Origin: Spirosoma sp. SC4-14
GTDB taxonomy: Bacteria > Bacteroidota > Bacteroidia > Cytophagales > Spirosomataceae
Assembly: GCF_037201965.1 (NCBI RefSeq)
Contig: NZ_CP147518.1
Coordinates: forward strand, 3,093,001-3,157,000
Reading direction: 5' to 3'
Length of the DNA stretch: 64,000 nt
Shown: one piece after another, positions 51,808 to 60,600 of the stretch
Layout of the letters: each line of letters begins with the position of its first letter
How positions within the stretch are numbered: the first letter of the stretch is position 1
Made by a program: the position numbers and the translations under genes
The notes under the pieces: generated by a model
What the model was told of the DNA's origin: nothing
What the model saw: only the letters and a program-made list of their open reading frames with translations
The model's database searches: none

Positions 51808-51951
51808 ATGAATAAAAATACAAAACAACCCCAGATTGGCTCTGTTAAAAAGGCCTATAAAACGCCTAAAGTAAACGTATTGGGCAATGTTAAGAAACTG
51901 ACCTTAAAAGTAGGGTCGAACACCGACGGTTTTGGCGGTACATTCGGTTAA
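51808..51951 (+). CDS. Lasso-type RiPP precursor peptide (A gene)
   Basis: 47 residues, too short for ordinary gene calling. The leader contains AYKTPKVNVLGNVKKLT: a YxxP motif (Tyr17, Pro20), a Leu-Gly pair (25-26) and the conserved Thr32 that sits two residues before the cut in known lasso precursors. The C-terminal part is KVGSNTDGFGGTFG if cleavage follows Leu33. Asp40 is the only acidic residue in the whole peptide and so the only possible macrolactam acceptor; it would be ring position 7. A start Lys is unusual. The gene lies 101 bp before the PqqD-like gene, separated by a strong stem-loop. Identity as precursor rests on position and leader motifs. Confidence 0.85.
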   Translation: MNKNTKQPQIGSVKKAYKTPKVNVLGNVKKLTLKVGSNTDGFGGTFG

Positions 51952-51972
51952 TAACTGCCGATTAATTAATAA

Positions 51973-52018
51973 GAAAATAGCTTGCTTCGTCTGTAATTTG
52001 ACGAAGCAAGCTATTTTC
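51973..52018 (+). terminator. Strong stem-loop between precursor and processing genes
   Basis: Perfect 19-bp arms (51973-51991, 52000-52018) with an 8-nt loop begin 21 bp after the precursor stop. The arm ends in CTATTTTC with few T after it. In other lasso clusters a hairpin at this place keeps precursor mRNA in excess over the enzyme mRNA. Confidence 0.8.
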
Positions 52019-52052
52019 GTTAATTTCCAATCCGTTTATTGAATCGTAGTAC

Positions 52053-52340
52053 ATGAATATTACATCCAGCAGTCGAATTAAACGAGTAAGTGGGCAATCG
52101 TCTTCCGTGTTAGGTCAGGAAACAATTGTGCTGAATTATGAAGTCGGGAATTATTACGAACTAAATGAAATCGGTGGGTTTATCTGGTCGCTTTTAGAAG
52201 ATAATACGCCGATAACAGTGCAGGAAATAAAAGAAAAAATACTTGATGAATTTGATGTAGAAGAGAGTGTTTGTCAGGCCGAACTAATGACGTTTCTGGA
52301 ATCGCTATTGCATGAGAAACTTATCGAAGCAACCGTCTAA
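52053..52340 (+). CDS. PqqD-family leader-recognition protein (lasso B1)
   Basis: 95 residues, a PqqD-like RiPP recognition element: VLNYEVGNYYELNEIGGFIWSLLEDN gives the beta-strand pair and first helix, and VQEIKEKILDEFDVEESVC the following helices (quoted in parts). In split lasso systems B1 binds the YxxP part of the leader and presents it to the B2 protease. The gene overlaps the B2 gene by 29 bp. Confidence 0.92.
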   Translation: MNITSSSRIKRVSGQSSSVLGQETIVLNYEVGNYYELNEIGGFIWSLLEDNTPITVQEIKEKILDEFDVEESVCQAELMTFLESLLHEKLIEATV

Positions 52341-52752
52341 ACTGGGCAGGTTCTGGCACCTGAACCGGAAGCGGAAATGGCTTCTGGTTTATGCTTTCGG
52401 GGTGCTTTCTGTCTATAAATTGCTGTTGTTTATTTTGCCATTCAGGTATTTCGTAAAGACCGATTCCGGGTTTAAAAATAAAGTACACGACTCAGCCGAT
52501 ACCTATCTGCACGAATGTATCTGGGCCATTCGGGTAGTGAGTAGCCATATTCCCCTCGGGTTTACCTGTCTGGTTCAGGCCCTGAGTGCAAAATGGTTAC
52601 TACGCCGTGGATACGATGTGCAGCTACGCATTGGGGTTCAGAAAAACGCCAGTCGGGGGTTTGCGGCCCATGCCTGGATCACATATAACGATAAAACAAT
52701 CCTTGGCGAACAGACAGGCCAGGTCTTTGAGCCAATTCTGGAATGGAAATAA
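52312..52752 (+). CDS. Lasso peptide leader peptidase (B2, transglutaminase-like)
   Basis: 146 residues, typical for the Transglut_core3/lasso B2 family. The catalytic Cys86 is in GFTCLVQALSAKWLLRRG and His120 in GFAAHAWI; the third member of the triad should follow within about 15 residues. A hydrophobic stretch at 24-44 (LLVYAFGVLSVYKLLLFI) may sit at the membrane. It removes the leader from the precursor encoded at 51808 with the help of the B1 protein. Overlaps both neighbours (29 bp and 10 bp). Confidence 0.93.
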   Translation: MRNLSKQPSKLGRFWHLNRKRKWLLVYAFGVLSVYKLLLFILPFRYFVKTDSGFKNKVHDSADTYLHECIWAIRVVSSHIPLGFTCLVQALSAKWLLRRGYDVQLRIGVQKNASRGFAAHAWITYNDKTILGEQTGQVFEPILEWK

Positions 52753-53663
52753 GTGTACAATATTATAGGGCCTATGGCCTGAACATTGCTTCAGAAGTGC
52801 CACTCCCGCATCTTGCCGAAACTCAGTCAGGAAAGCCTGATTTATTCATTAGCCGCGGAAACATCCCCCCAAGTCCACCCTTAGAACCAACCAAAGTGTA
52901 TCGAGCCGGGCTCAATGCCCGATTTGCTCAGGATGCTGAGGGGAAGTGCTGGCTGGTTTGGCCTCCCTTGCTGTCGTTTCTGATGGTAAACGAAAATCAA
53001 CTGGTTCTGGAGGCAGACGAAGTCGATGCCGACACATTATCGCTCTTTACGCTTAGCGAAGCACTTGGCCTGATTCTGTTTCAAAAAGGGTATTTTCTGT
53101 TGCATGGTAGCGCCATTCAGATCAACCAGAAAGGGGTTCTATTTCTGGGGCAGCCGGGTGCTGGTAAATCAACGACGGTAGCCGCTTTTTCGCAGAAAGG
53201 TGTGAAAGTTGTATGTGACGATTTGGTGTGTATACGTATAAATAGCAGTGGAAGGCCATCGCTGATTCCGGCATTTCCGCAAATAAAAATCTGGGAAAGT
53301 GCGGTTGAAGGGTTAGGTATCGAAAAAAAAGATCTGGCATCGGTGCGCGAGGGCGTTAATAAGTTTGCCTGGACAGAGGCCGATTCGTTTGACGAACATG
53401 AAGTGCCGCTGGAGCAGATTTTTGTGCTGGAACCCCCACTCGAAAGCGGCAATCCGATGCATCCGGTGGCAAAAAGTCAGGTGCCGATTGAACTGCTCAA
53501 TCATTTTCCGTTGCCTGATGGGCTACTGAATGGAACGGCCCTAAAAGACTATTTTGAAAAGAGCATTGAAGTTGCCAATGCTATTTCGGTGGTCAGAATG
53601 AATCGCCCGGCCAATTTTCAGACGCTCTATGACTTTGTCGAATACCTGAAAACGACTCTATAA
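52743..53663 (+). CDS. HPr-kinase-like kinase of a lasso peptide cluster
   Basis: 306 residues. The P-loop GVLFLGQPGAGKSTTVAAF (about 132-150) and the following VVCDDLVCIRI with paired Asp are those of the HprK/PckA fold. The first 100 residues form a separate beta-rich part (AYGLNIASEVPLPHL) typical of lasso-associated kinases. In the paeninodin type of cluster this enzyme phosphorylates the C-terminal Ser of the precursor. Here the precursor ends in Thr-Phe-Gly, so the acceptor would have to be Thr45 or an inner Ser/Thr. Start overlaps the B2 stop by 10 bp. Confidence 0.88.
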   Translation: MEISVQYYRAYGLNIASEVPLPHLAETQSGKPDLFISRGNIPPSPPLEPTKVYRAGLNARFAQDAEGKCWLVWPPLLSFLMVNENQLVLEADEVDADTLSLFTLSEALGLILFQKGYFLLHGSAIQINQKGVLFLGQPGAGKSTTVAAFSQKGVKVVCDDLVCIRINSSGRPSLIPAFPQIKIWESAVEGLGIEKKDLASVREGVNKFAWTEADSFDEHEVPLEQIFVLEPPLESGNPMHPVAKSQVPIELLNHFPLPDGLLNGTALKDYFEKSIEVANAISVVRMNRPANFQTLYDFVEYLKTTL

Positions 53664-53666
53664 AAC

Positions 53667-54833
53667 ATGGCCGATCGATCTGCCGAAATTCGCTTTCTGT
53701 TGATGGCCTGTGCGCTGGAGTTGTCGGCTTCCCGAAAAAAACAGCTAGGCGATTTTCTGGCTCAGTATCCGCTGGATTGGAAACGGGTGTATGGGCTGGC
53801 CAAACGGCATCGGCTGATTCCGTATCTATGTCGAACCCTACCTGCTCTTACTCAGGTAAACGAATCGTTTCTGCAGACGATCCAGAACGATAATAAGCTG
53901 ATGGCCATCGATGGTTTGGTGAAACAGCAACAGTATCGGCTGCTCGATGCGCTGCTGAACAAGCACGGCATTGGGCACATGGCCTTTAAGGGTGTCTATC
54001 TGGCCGAGCACGGCTATCCTGACCCGAGTCTACGGATTAGTGGCGATATTGATGTGCTGGTCGATCAGTCATTGGCGTTCCGGGCAATTGAAATCCTACA
54101 AGCCGAAAAATATAGCCTTAGCCCTAAACACCAGCTTTATTTTCAGGATGGAGAACAGAAACTTCTCGACGATCTGTATGAAGTTAGTCTGTTCAAACAG
54201 GTTTTCAATAACCCGATCGATATTGATTTGCACTGGAAAATTCTGTGCTTCAATAAAGATTATGCCGGATTTGATCTGAGCTACATTCAATCGCAACCGA
54301 CGCATTCACACGAATTGCAGGTGGTTTTACTGGTCTCGCACCATGGCGTAACCAACATTTGGCAGCAGATTTATTATATCAACGATCTCTATTTTCTGCT
54401 AAACGGCAAACCTACCGATTGGTTGTGGCTACTGGCCGAAATGCGTCGGTATGGCCTTGAACGGGTTTTTCTGGTGGGGTTATACTGGTGTCAGGAGCTA
54501 TGGTCGTTGGCTATGCCCGAAACAATCCGAAACCTACTGGCTGATGATGCAATACGCTCGTTGGCCAATGGGTATGAAGCCAACTGGGAATCGGACGAGC
54601 CGATTGAGTTTAGTCCGCTGGTATTGAGTCAGTTAACGTTTTTTGCCAAAACGCAGCAGCAGACCCGAAAAAAGCTGAAAATTTACGCTACGTTCGCTAC
54701 AAGTCGGGTATTTAGGGCCAGCACGTTCAAGATAGGGAAACAACTGGTCTATATTCCGAGGGAGTTTGGCCCAATCACGGTCTTTATTCGGGCAATTCGC
54801 TCGTTTTCCCGCTTTTTCGTTCCTGCAAAATAG
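53667..54833 (+). CDS. Nucleotidyltransferase-family protein (NTP_transf_5) of the lasso cluster
   Basis: 388 residues, with the motif MAFKGVYLAEHGYPDPSLR followed by ISGDIDVLVD, whose Gly-Asp-x-Asp is the metal-binding pair of the Pol beta-type fold; a further conserved stretch is NPIDIDLHWKILC. Members accompany HprK-like kinases in several lasso clusters, and one has been reported to be needed for adding sugar to the phosphorylated peptide. Its donor here is unknown. It lies 3 bp after the kinase gene and ends the plus-strand run; the cyclase gene faces it 43 bp away. Confidence 0.88.
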   Translation: MADRSAEIRFLLMACALELSASRKKQLGDFLAQYPLDWKRVYGLAKRHRLIPYLCRTLPALTQVNESFLQTIQNDNKLMAIDGLVKQQQYRLLDALLNKHGIGHMAFKGVYLAEHGYPDPSLRISGDIDVLVDQSLAFRAIEILQAEKYSLSPKHQLYFQDGEQKLLDDLYEVSLFKQVFNNPIDIDLHWKILCFNKDYAGFDLSYIQSQPTHSHELQVVLLVSHHGVTNIWQQIYYINDLYFLLNGKPTDWLWLLAEMRRYGLERVFLVGLYWCQELWSLAMPETIRNLLADDAIRSLANGYEANWESDEPIEFSPLVLSQLTFFAKTQQQTRKKLKIYATFATSRVFRASTFKIGKQLVYIPREFGPITVFIRAIRSFSRFFVPAK

Positions 54834-54876
54834 TAAGAAGAGTTGCTTTCAAATTGTCGACAGAGGCACCGAGTTT

Positions 54877-56829
54877 TTACGGTTTGCCGCGAAGTGCACC
54901 CAGCCATAAGGCTAAATAAATCGACCGGCTGAGTAGCCAGTTATAACGGGTTTTTCGGGTAACATCGATACGGCCATCGAAAACAAAATCTTTGATCTGT
55001 GAAAACCGTTGCCGGTCAATTACCTCCCAGATCGGGTGACTCGTGGCACTGAATTGTTCGTGCGTGGCTTCATAGAGTTGTCTGGCCGATAAGTTTCCAT
55101 ACTCAACAAAATTGGCTTTGGTTAATCGGGTAGAAATCGAATGCGGAAGAATTGTTTGCAGGCCATTTCGGATTAGTCCACGCCCGCGCCCATTGTCGAA
55201 CTCGACTGCCAGTGGCGTCGCTAAACCCAGTGCCATGACATTTTTATCGAAGAACGGAAACGAATATTGATGCCCATAGTAAGCACCAATATGGTTTAAC
55301 TGCTCATTACAGATCACGTTCGTTAGATTCAGAATCGGTTTAACCGGAACCTGATGTTCGCTGCTCAGAGAATCGGTAAGTTTTTGAGTCGATTGCTGCG
55401 ACTTTGTTGCTGTCTGTTGCCTGAATTCAGCGTTTAGAACAGTGTCAAGTAAAGCTTTATGCGCCCATTTGTCCCGGATTCGCTGGCTGAGGTAACCCAT
55501 GATGGATGCCCACGAAAGACCGAGCGTCTGTTTCTGTTGGCGAAATGTGCCCATAAACTGGGTGGCTCGCTGCTCTTTCAACTGCTTTTTGAGAGTTGGC
55601 CCAATCAGATACAGAATGTGTTTTTCGTATTTTGCCTGATCGGACAATTGGTTCCAGTTGGGGGTAACATACCGCAGATTTCGGTCGGCATAAGCGGTAA
55701 ATTGCTGGCTGGCCATTCGGAGACGTTCCCAATCGGCCAATTCGATCAGTTCATCGAAATAGTCGAAACCAGGTGTAATTACGCTGTCGCCGTCATGACC
55801 CGTAAGAATGAGGTCGCAGTTGACCTGCCGGGCTGCCCGCGAAACACTTAAATGGAAACTAGACGGGATAATGAAATGATCGGGCCGGTCGAAAATGCGA
55901 TTGATTTCGAGAATGGAATCCAACACATGCTGAAGCGGCCGAACGGCCTGATGCGACGTATGGTATTGATCGACAACCGCTTGTACGTAAGTGCTCTCGT
56001 CGGTTGAAGCTAATCCTGTATCGATATTGAACGTATGAAGCGCCGGGCGATGCTGTTGCGTTAACAGGTGTTGTGCTATTGAGCTTACCGACGACGAATC
56101 GAGTCCACCACTCAGGTGAGCGCCAATGGTTTTGCGGCTTCTCATACGCTGGTCAATGGCTTCGGTAAAATGCGTTCTGAACAGATTCGCATAGTCGGCC
56201 GCCCGATCTAACCCCTTAAAGGGAGAAAGATTCAGATTCCAGTATGGACTGGTATGAAGGGTTTGATGGGTTACTTCGAGCGAATGACCCGGTAAGACGC
56301 TATAGATGCCCTCATAGAAGGTAGCCTCGCCATATGGCACATAGGTTGTTGCCCAGGTCAGGTACTCTCTGAATTTGGTGTAATTTGGCGTTATGGCAAC
56401 ATCGGTCAGATCGAGCAGCGCTTTGATTTCAGAAGCAAAAGCAAAAAAACGACCGGGCTGAAACACATAATACAATGGTTTAACCCCCAACGGATCACGC
56501 ACGCAGGTGATTGTTTGCCGACGTTCGTTCCAGACAGCAACCGCAAAATCGGCGTTAAGTTCATTGAATGAATCCTGATGATTGTTCCGGTAGGTAGTGA
56601 TGAATGGGTTTTTGATCGCAGATCGGCCAAAAATGTCGGCATCGGCAACTGCGTAGAGTTTCGTATCAGATTCGGTTTCGAGGAGGCCACCAAAGCTGAC
56701 CAGCAGCCCGTTTTCAATGGCCTGAATAACGCTTGTGCCCCGGTGTTTCAGCCGCGAAAGCAGCGCTTCTACATCGTTTCTGGCGACCGCCTGTTGGTCG
56801 AACCGAACTATTCCCGCAATTCCACTCAT
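54877..56829 (-). CDS. Asparagine-synthetase-like lasso cyclase (C gene)
   Basis: 650 residues. The N-terminal part (1-190) is a class II amidotransferase-like domain, but residue 2 is Ser (MSGIAGIVRF) instead of the glutaminase Cys, so ammonia production is lost. The ATP-binding PP-loop HLSGGLDSSSVSSIA lies near residue 240, and TGHDGDSV follows near 350. In lasso clusters this enzyme activates the Asp/Glu side chain with ATP and closes the macrolactam. It is on the opposite strand to the rest of the cluster, converging with the nucleotidyltransferase gene, and has its own upstream region shared with the lipoprotein at 56939. Confidence 0.9.
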   Translation of the reverse strand: MSGIAGIVRFDQQAVARNDVEALLSRLKHRGTSVIQAIENGLLVSFGGLLETESDTKLYAVADADIFGRSAIKNPFITTYRNNHQDSFNELNADFAVAVWNERRQTITCVRDPLGVKPLYYVFQPGRFFAFASEIKALLDLTDVAITPNYTKFREYLTWATTYVPYGEATFYEGIYSVLPGHSLEVTHQTLHTSPYWNLNLSPFKGLDRAADYANLFRTHFTEAIDQRMRSRKTIGAHLSGGLDSSSVSSIAQHLLTQQHRPALHTFNIDTGLASTDESTYVQAVVDQYHTSHQAVRPLQHVLDSILEINRIFDRPDHFIIPSSFHLSVSRAARQVNCDLILTGHDGDSVITPGFDYFDELIELADWERLRMASQQFTAYADRNLRYVTPNWNQLSDQAKYEKHILYLIGPTLKKQLKEQRATQFMGTFRQQKQTLGLSWASIMGYLSQRIRDKWAHKALLDTVLNAEFRQQTATKSQQSTQKLTDSLSSEHQVPVKPILNLTNVICNEQLNHIGAYYGHQYSFPFFDKNVMALGLATPLAVEFDNGRGRGLIRNGLQTILPHSISTRLTKANFVEYGNLSARQLYEATHEQFSATSHPIWEVIDRQRFSQIKDFVFDGRIDVTRKTRYNWLLSRSIYLALWLGALRGKP

Positions 56830-56938
56830 CGTTGTGTATTCCCGAAATCCTTACTAAATGGCTATCTTTTGTATCTTCGCTTTTGCTTATTTGTGCTAAG
56901 TTCCTCCTGCCAAAAACGATTGCTATATCATCCTGAAA

Positions 56939-57640
56939 ATGCTTAAAAAAAGCGGCCTGAAAACCATTTCATTACTTATTTTACTGAGTATCTGTGGTGC
57001 CTGCCAGCAGGATTCTGCCAATCCGGAACCTGCCGACTCTACCTATTTCCCACTCCAGACTGGCGACTACTGGATTTATCAGGTAACTCAGGAAAACTAT
57101 TCTCCTACAAACCCCACAATAACCCAAACGTTTCAGATACAGGATAAAATCAGTAGTTCGTATACCAAAGATGGTCAACTGTTTTTCCTGATGGAAGAAT
57201 CGACCCGAACGTCAGAACAGGCAGCCTGGCAGGTTAGCTCTATCCGTAGCGTCTACCGCAGTTTGACCGAAGCCGTTAGTGTCGATAACAATGTGCCCGT
57301 TGTGCGGCTGGTGTTCCCGATTGCATTGACCGATTCGTGGAATACCAATTTATATAATGCTAATCCCGATACACTACTGCATTATCAGGACAATGGCCGT
57401 CCGTTTTCGGTTGGCTCGCTGACCTTTGATCGTACGGTTTCGGTTGTGGGTGCCAACGATTCAACCCTGATCAACCTGGCGAAAAACCGGTGGGTTTATG
57501 CACAGAATGTCGGTCTGATTTTTCGCGAAAATGCGTCGCTCGCCTATTGCCAGTCAACTCCCGATTGCATTGGCAAAGCCATGATCGAGTCAGGAACCAC
57601 GCAAAAGTGGGAACTGATTGCCTCGAACCGATTGCCTTAG
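56939..57640 (+). CDS. Lipoprotein of unknown function
   Basis: 233 residues. The signal ends in LLSICGAC with Cys22 as the lipidated residue, followed by a short polar linker (QQDSANPEP). The mature part is beta-rich and opens with YFPLQTGDYWIYQV, a pattern seen in many Bacteroidota outer-membrane lipoproteins. No function can be assigned. It is divergent from the cyclase gene (109-bp gap), and its stop overlaps that of the C25 protein gene by 3 bp, tail to tail. Confidence 0.8.
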   Translation: MLKKSGLKTISLLILLSICGACQQDSANPEPADSTYFPLQTGDYWIYQVTQENYSPTNPTITQTFQIQDKISSSYTKDGQLFFLMEESTRTSEQAAWQVSSIRSVYRSLTEAVSVDNNVPVVRLVFPIALTDSWNTNLYNANPDTLLHYQDNGRPFSVGSLTFDRTVSVVGANDSTLINLAKNRWVYAQNVGLIFRENASLAYCQSTPDCIGKAMIESGTTQKWELIASNRLP

Positions 57641-60600
57641 GGTTGCCAGACAATTTTGCCCGTATAGGTTTCAATGCGCCCATCTGGCCAGGTCAGATGA
57701 ATCGAATATGGGTAAAGGCCTGGGGCTGTTCCCTGCCATAAGAACGAATTGTTGCCGGTTGCAACCGGCAATATATGCTCAAAAAGCTGAGCACCGGATG
57801 CGGTGTAAATCGTTAGTTTCGATTCGGTTGGTAATTCTTCCCGGTTTAGTATGATCTCAAATTTTGTGTAGGTCGTTGCGGGATTCGGATACGTATTGAC
57901 AACAACCGGCTCATCGCTGCCCAGCGTTTTCAGCGTGATCGTATAAGGTGGAATCGTGCGATTGCCCGAGCCATCTTTCCCAATAACTAACAATTGATAG
58001 GTGCTGCCGGCCTGAAACGATAACGTAGCGGTGGCCTGTAATTGATTAGTAGCCAGGGGCGTAAAGGTTATATTTTCTGATGGAACCCGTTGTTGAGCAC
58101 AGCTATCGCATGTTTTTATGTAAACTTCTACGGCATCCTGATCAGTAGCCGAAAGCGGATTTTCGTCGAGCAGGTAAACATCGATGCGAGGTGTGGTATT
58201 GACTACAGCCTTATTTTCTTTAATTGAGCCATTGATGAATACGTTAAGCGTAGGGCTAACATTGTCGGGGAGCGCATCTAAAGGGTAACTGGTTCCCATT
58301 TCGGCGGTAGTCCAGTCGATGGCCAGTGTGGCTTTGTTATTGCTTTTGTCTAATTCAGTCAGTTGATTAGTTGGGTCGATGGCAATGTCGATCTGTTTCA
58401 GGTTAGGATCTTTGGCGATTGTATAAACCAGTGTGTCTTGGTAATGAAAGGCCGTAAAATGGAGCGTAGTGCTGGTTCCTCCAGTAGTAAAGGTTCGCGT
58501 TTCGGATACCGCAACCGACTGCCCTGCCACAAATTTCCCCAGATTCCGAAGTGGAATAACAACCTCAATGGAATCGCTGTTTTTGATGGCGCTGCCCGTC
58601 ACCGACGACTGAATGTAAATGCCTTTATCCTCAATGGCATAATCGGGGTTTGGCAGGGGATATACACGCAGAGCCGGATCGCCCTGTAACACCATTTCCA
58701 GCATAACAGAGGTTAAATAGGAATCATTGTTAACAACCTTGTCGAGGCTCTGATTGATCTGTTGTTGCACTTTCCCGAATGGCATTCCCAGGGTGCTGGC
58801 GTCGGTATAGAGGTGCGCATATAGTTCGTTGAGGTAGCGGGTGGTGGGTTGCTCGAAACTTAGGTAGGAGTGCGCCAGCACCAGGGTAGCTCCTTTGTTT
58901 GGCGCCAGAATCCAGTCGGTCGACAGGGTATTGAAGTTAGAAAAAATCTCGCCCACCCCGCAGCCGTTGAACACCATAAGTGGGTATTTTGTGTTCCGAT
59001 ACCCATTTTCGACCGGCGAAGCAAAGCCAAAATTCATATCGGTGACGGCGGGGCCAGCATGCCCGAAAAAGGTAATGACGCCAACTCCCTCGTTCACTTC
59101 GGGGGTGATATTGAGCGGTTCAACTTCTTCGTATGCATTGTTTTTGCTGTAAGCGCTGATCTCTCCGCCCACCAACCCATTGCTGAAGACCGTTCCCAGA
59201 TTAGCCAGCGCCGTACGTAGGCTTTGCGCTTCGTCTTTCGATTTGCCACCACTGATATGAATGATCCGTTTGCGCCAGAGCCCATTGGGAGTTGAGTTTT
59301 CAAACTGCTTTGCCTTTTCGAGATAGGTGAGAACCTGCTCGTTGGTCGTCACGTTAAGCCGCCCGGTCGGAATGGCAGGTGTATTGATCGAGTACCCATT
59401 CAAACCAGCCGTAAGCAGAATATCAGAGCCGGGATAGCCAATGGTTGGAACAAGGTCATTGCTGGTTGTTTTGACCAGATAGGGGTAACTACAGGCTCGC
59501 CCTACCAGCAGCAGATGCTGCACCGACGAATTGGCCAGCATGAAATCGGCAAAACGCCGAAGGGCCAGTGGGCTGCGTTCGCCGTAGTTGAACTGGTCAT
59601 ACAGTGAATCGGCGTCGGCAATAAAGGTTTGATAGCCACCTCCCTGCGCCGATGTCCGATAGGCTGCATACGTAATTGCTGATTGTTTCAGCGACGCGTG
59701 CGTAATGAGTAGATACGTAGTGTTTTTGGGATACGAAGCCGGGAACCGTATGCTTTGAATTGCCAGGGGTTTAGCTACCTGATCGGTTATGAGAATGTTT
59801 CGATTTCGTCCGAGGTCACTAACCACTACCTGTTTCTGATTGCCACTGAGTTGGGTGGTCAGATACCGGCAGTTGGCTTTGTCGGTAATGTCGTAGGCGA
59901 AAGCGGTTGTGGGGGCATTCGTTACGGCCAGCAAAGCTGTTTGACGAGTTCCGGCAGGCAGGTGGAAGAGCTTGCTCGTCTGGCCGGTCATGTCGGTTGC
60001 CTGCGGGTACGACAGCTTTACATAGGTAACAGAAAAATTATTGGTTGGGTAAAAGCTAACGGGTTTAGCCGGAACAAAATGCAGGGTAAGCTGCTCATTC
60101 TGAATGTCTGTTGTCGGCAGTGTACTCTGAAATGTCTGGCTGTTAAAGCCCGAGAACGATAAATTGGCTAACGGGGTAGTCGTGTTATTATCCTGCTGAA
60201 TCTGGATCTGATGAGGGTTGTTGTCGCGGCCGTTCACCATGCCTTCCAGCGTAATGGGAATATTTGTCGATACCCTGCCCGTAAACACAAACCTTACAAT
60301 CCCTATCGAATCGGCCGTCAGATTATGTCCCGACCAGCCTTCGCCCGGTTCAAAATAGCTTTCCTGAATATAGGGCTCCAGCCCTTTCAGGTTGTTGAAC
60401 GTATAGTCGCTCGTAAATGCCTGAACACGTTCTTCGATGTGGTAGGGTTCGGCCGTTAGGTTCTGCGCCGACAAGTTGAGTTCGGCCACTCGCCTGCCAG
60501 ACTGGGTAGGGCTGCTCGTCAGGAAATAGGCTGCCACATCCGAAAATAGGGTTTGATAGGGATGCAGGCGTTTCTGTGGCCGATAAAGAAGAGAATCCTG

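Noticed and set aside
54877..56829. Ordinary asparagine synthetase B
   Set aside because: Residue 2 is Ser instead of the glutaminase Cys and the gene faces a lasso B1/B2/kinase set with a precursor, so a lasso cyclase is more likely.
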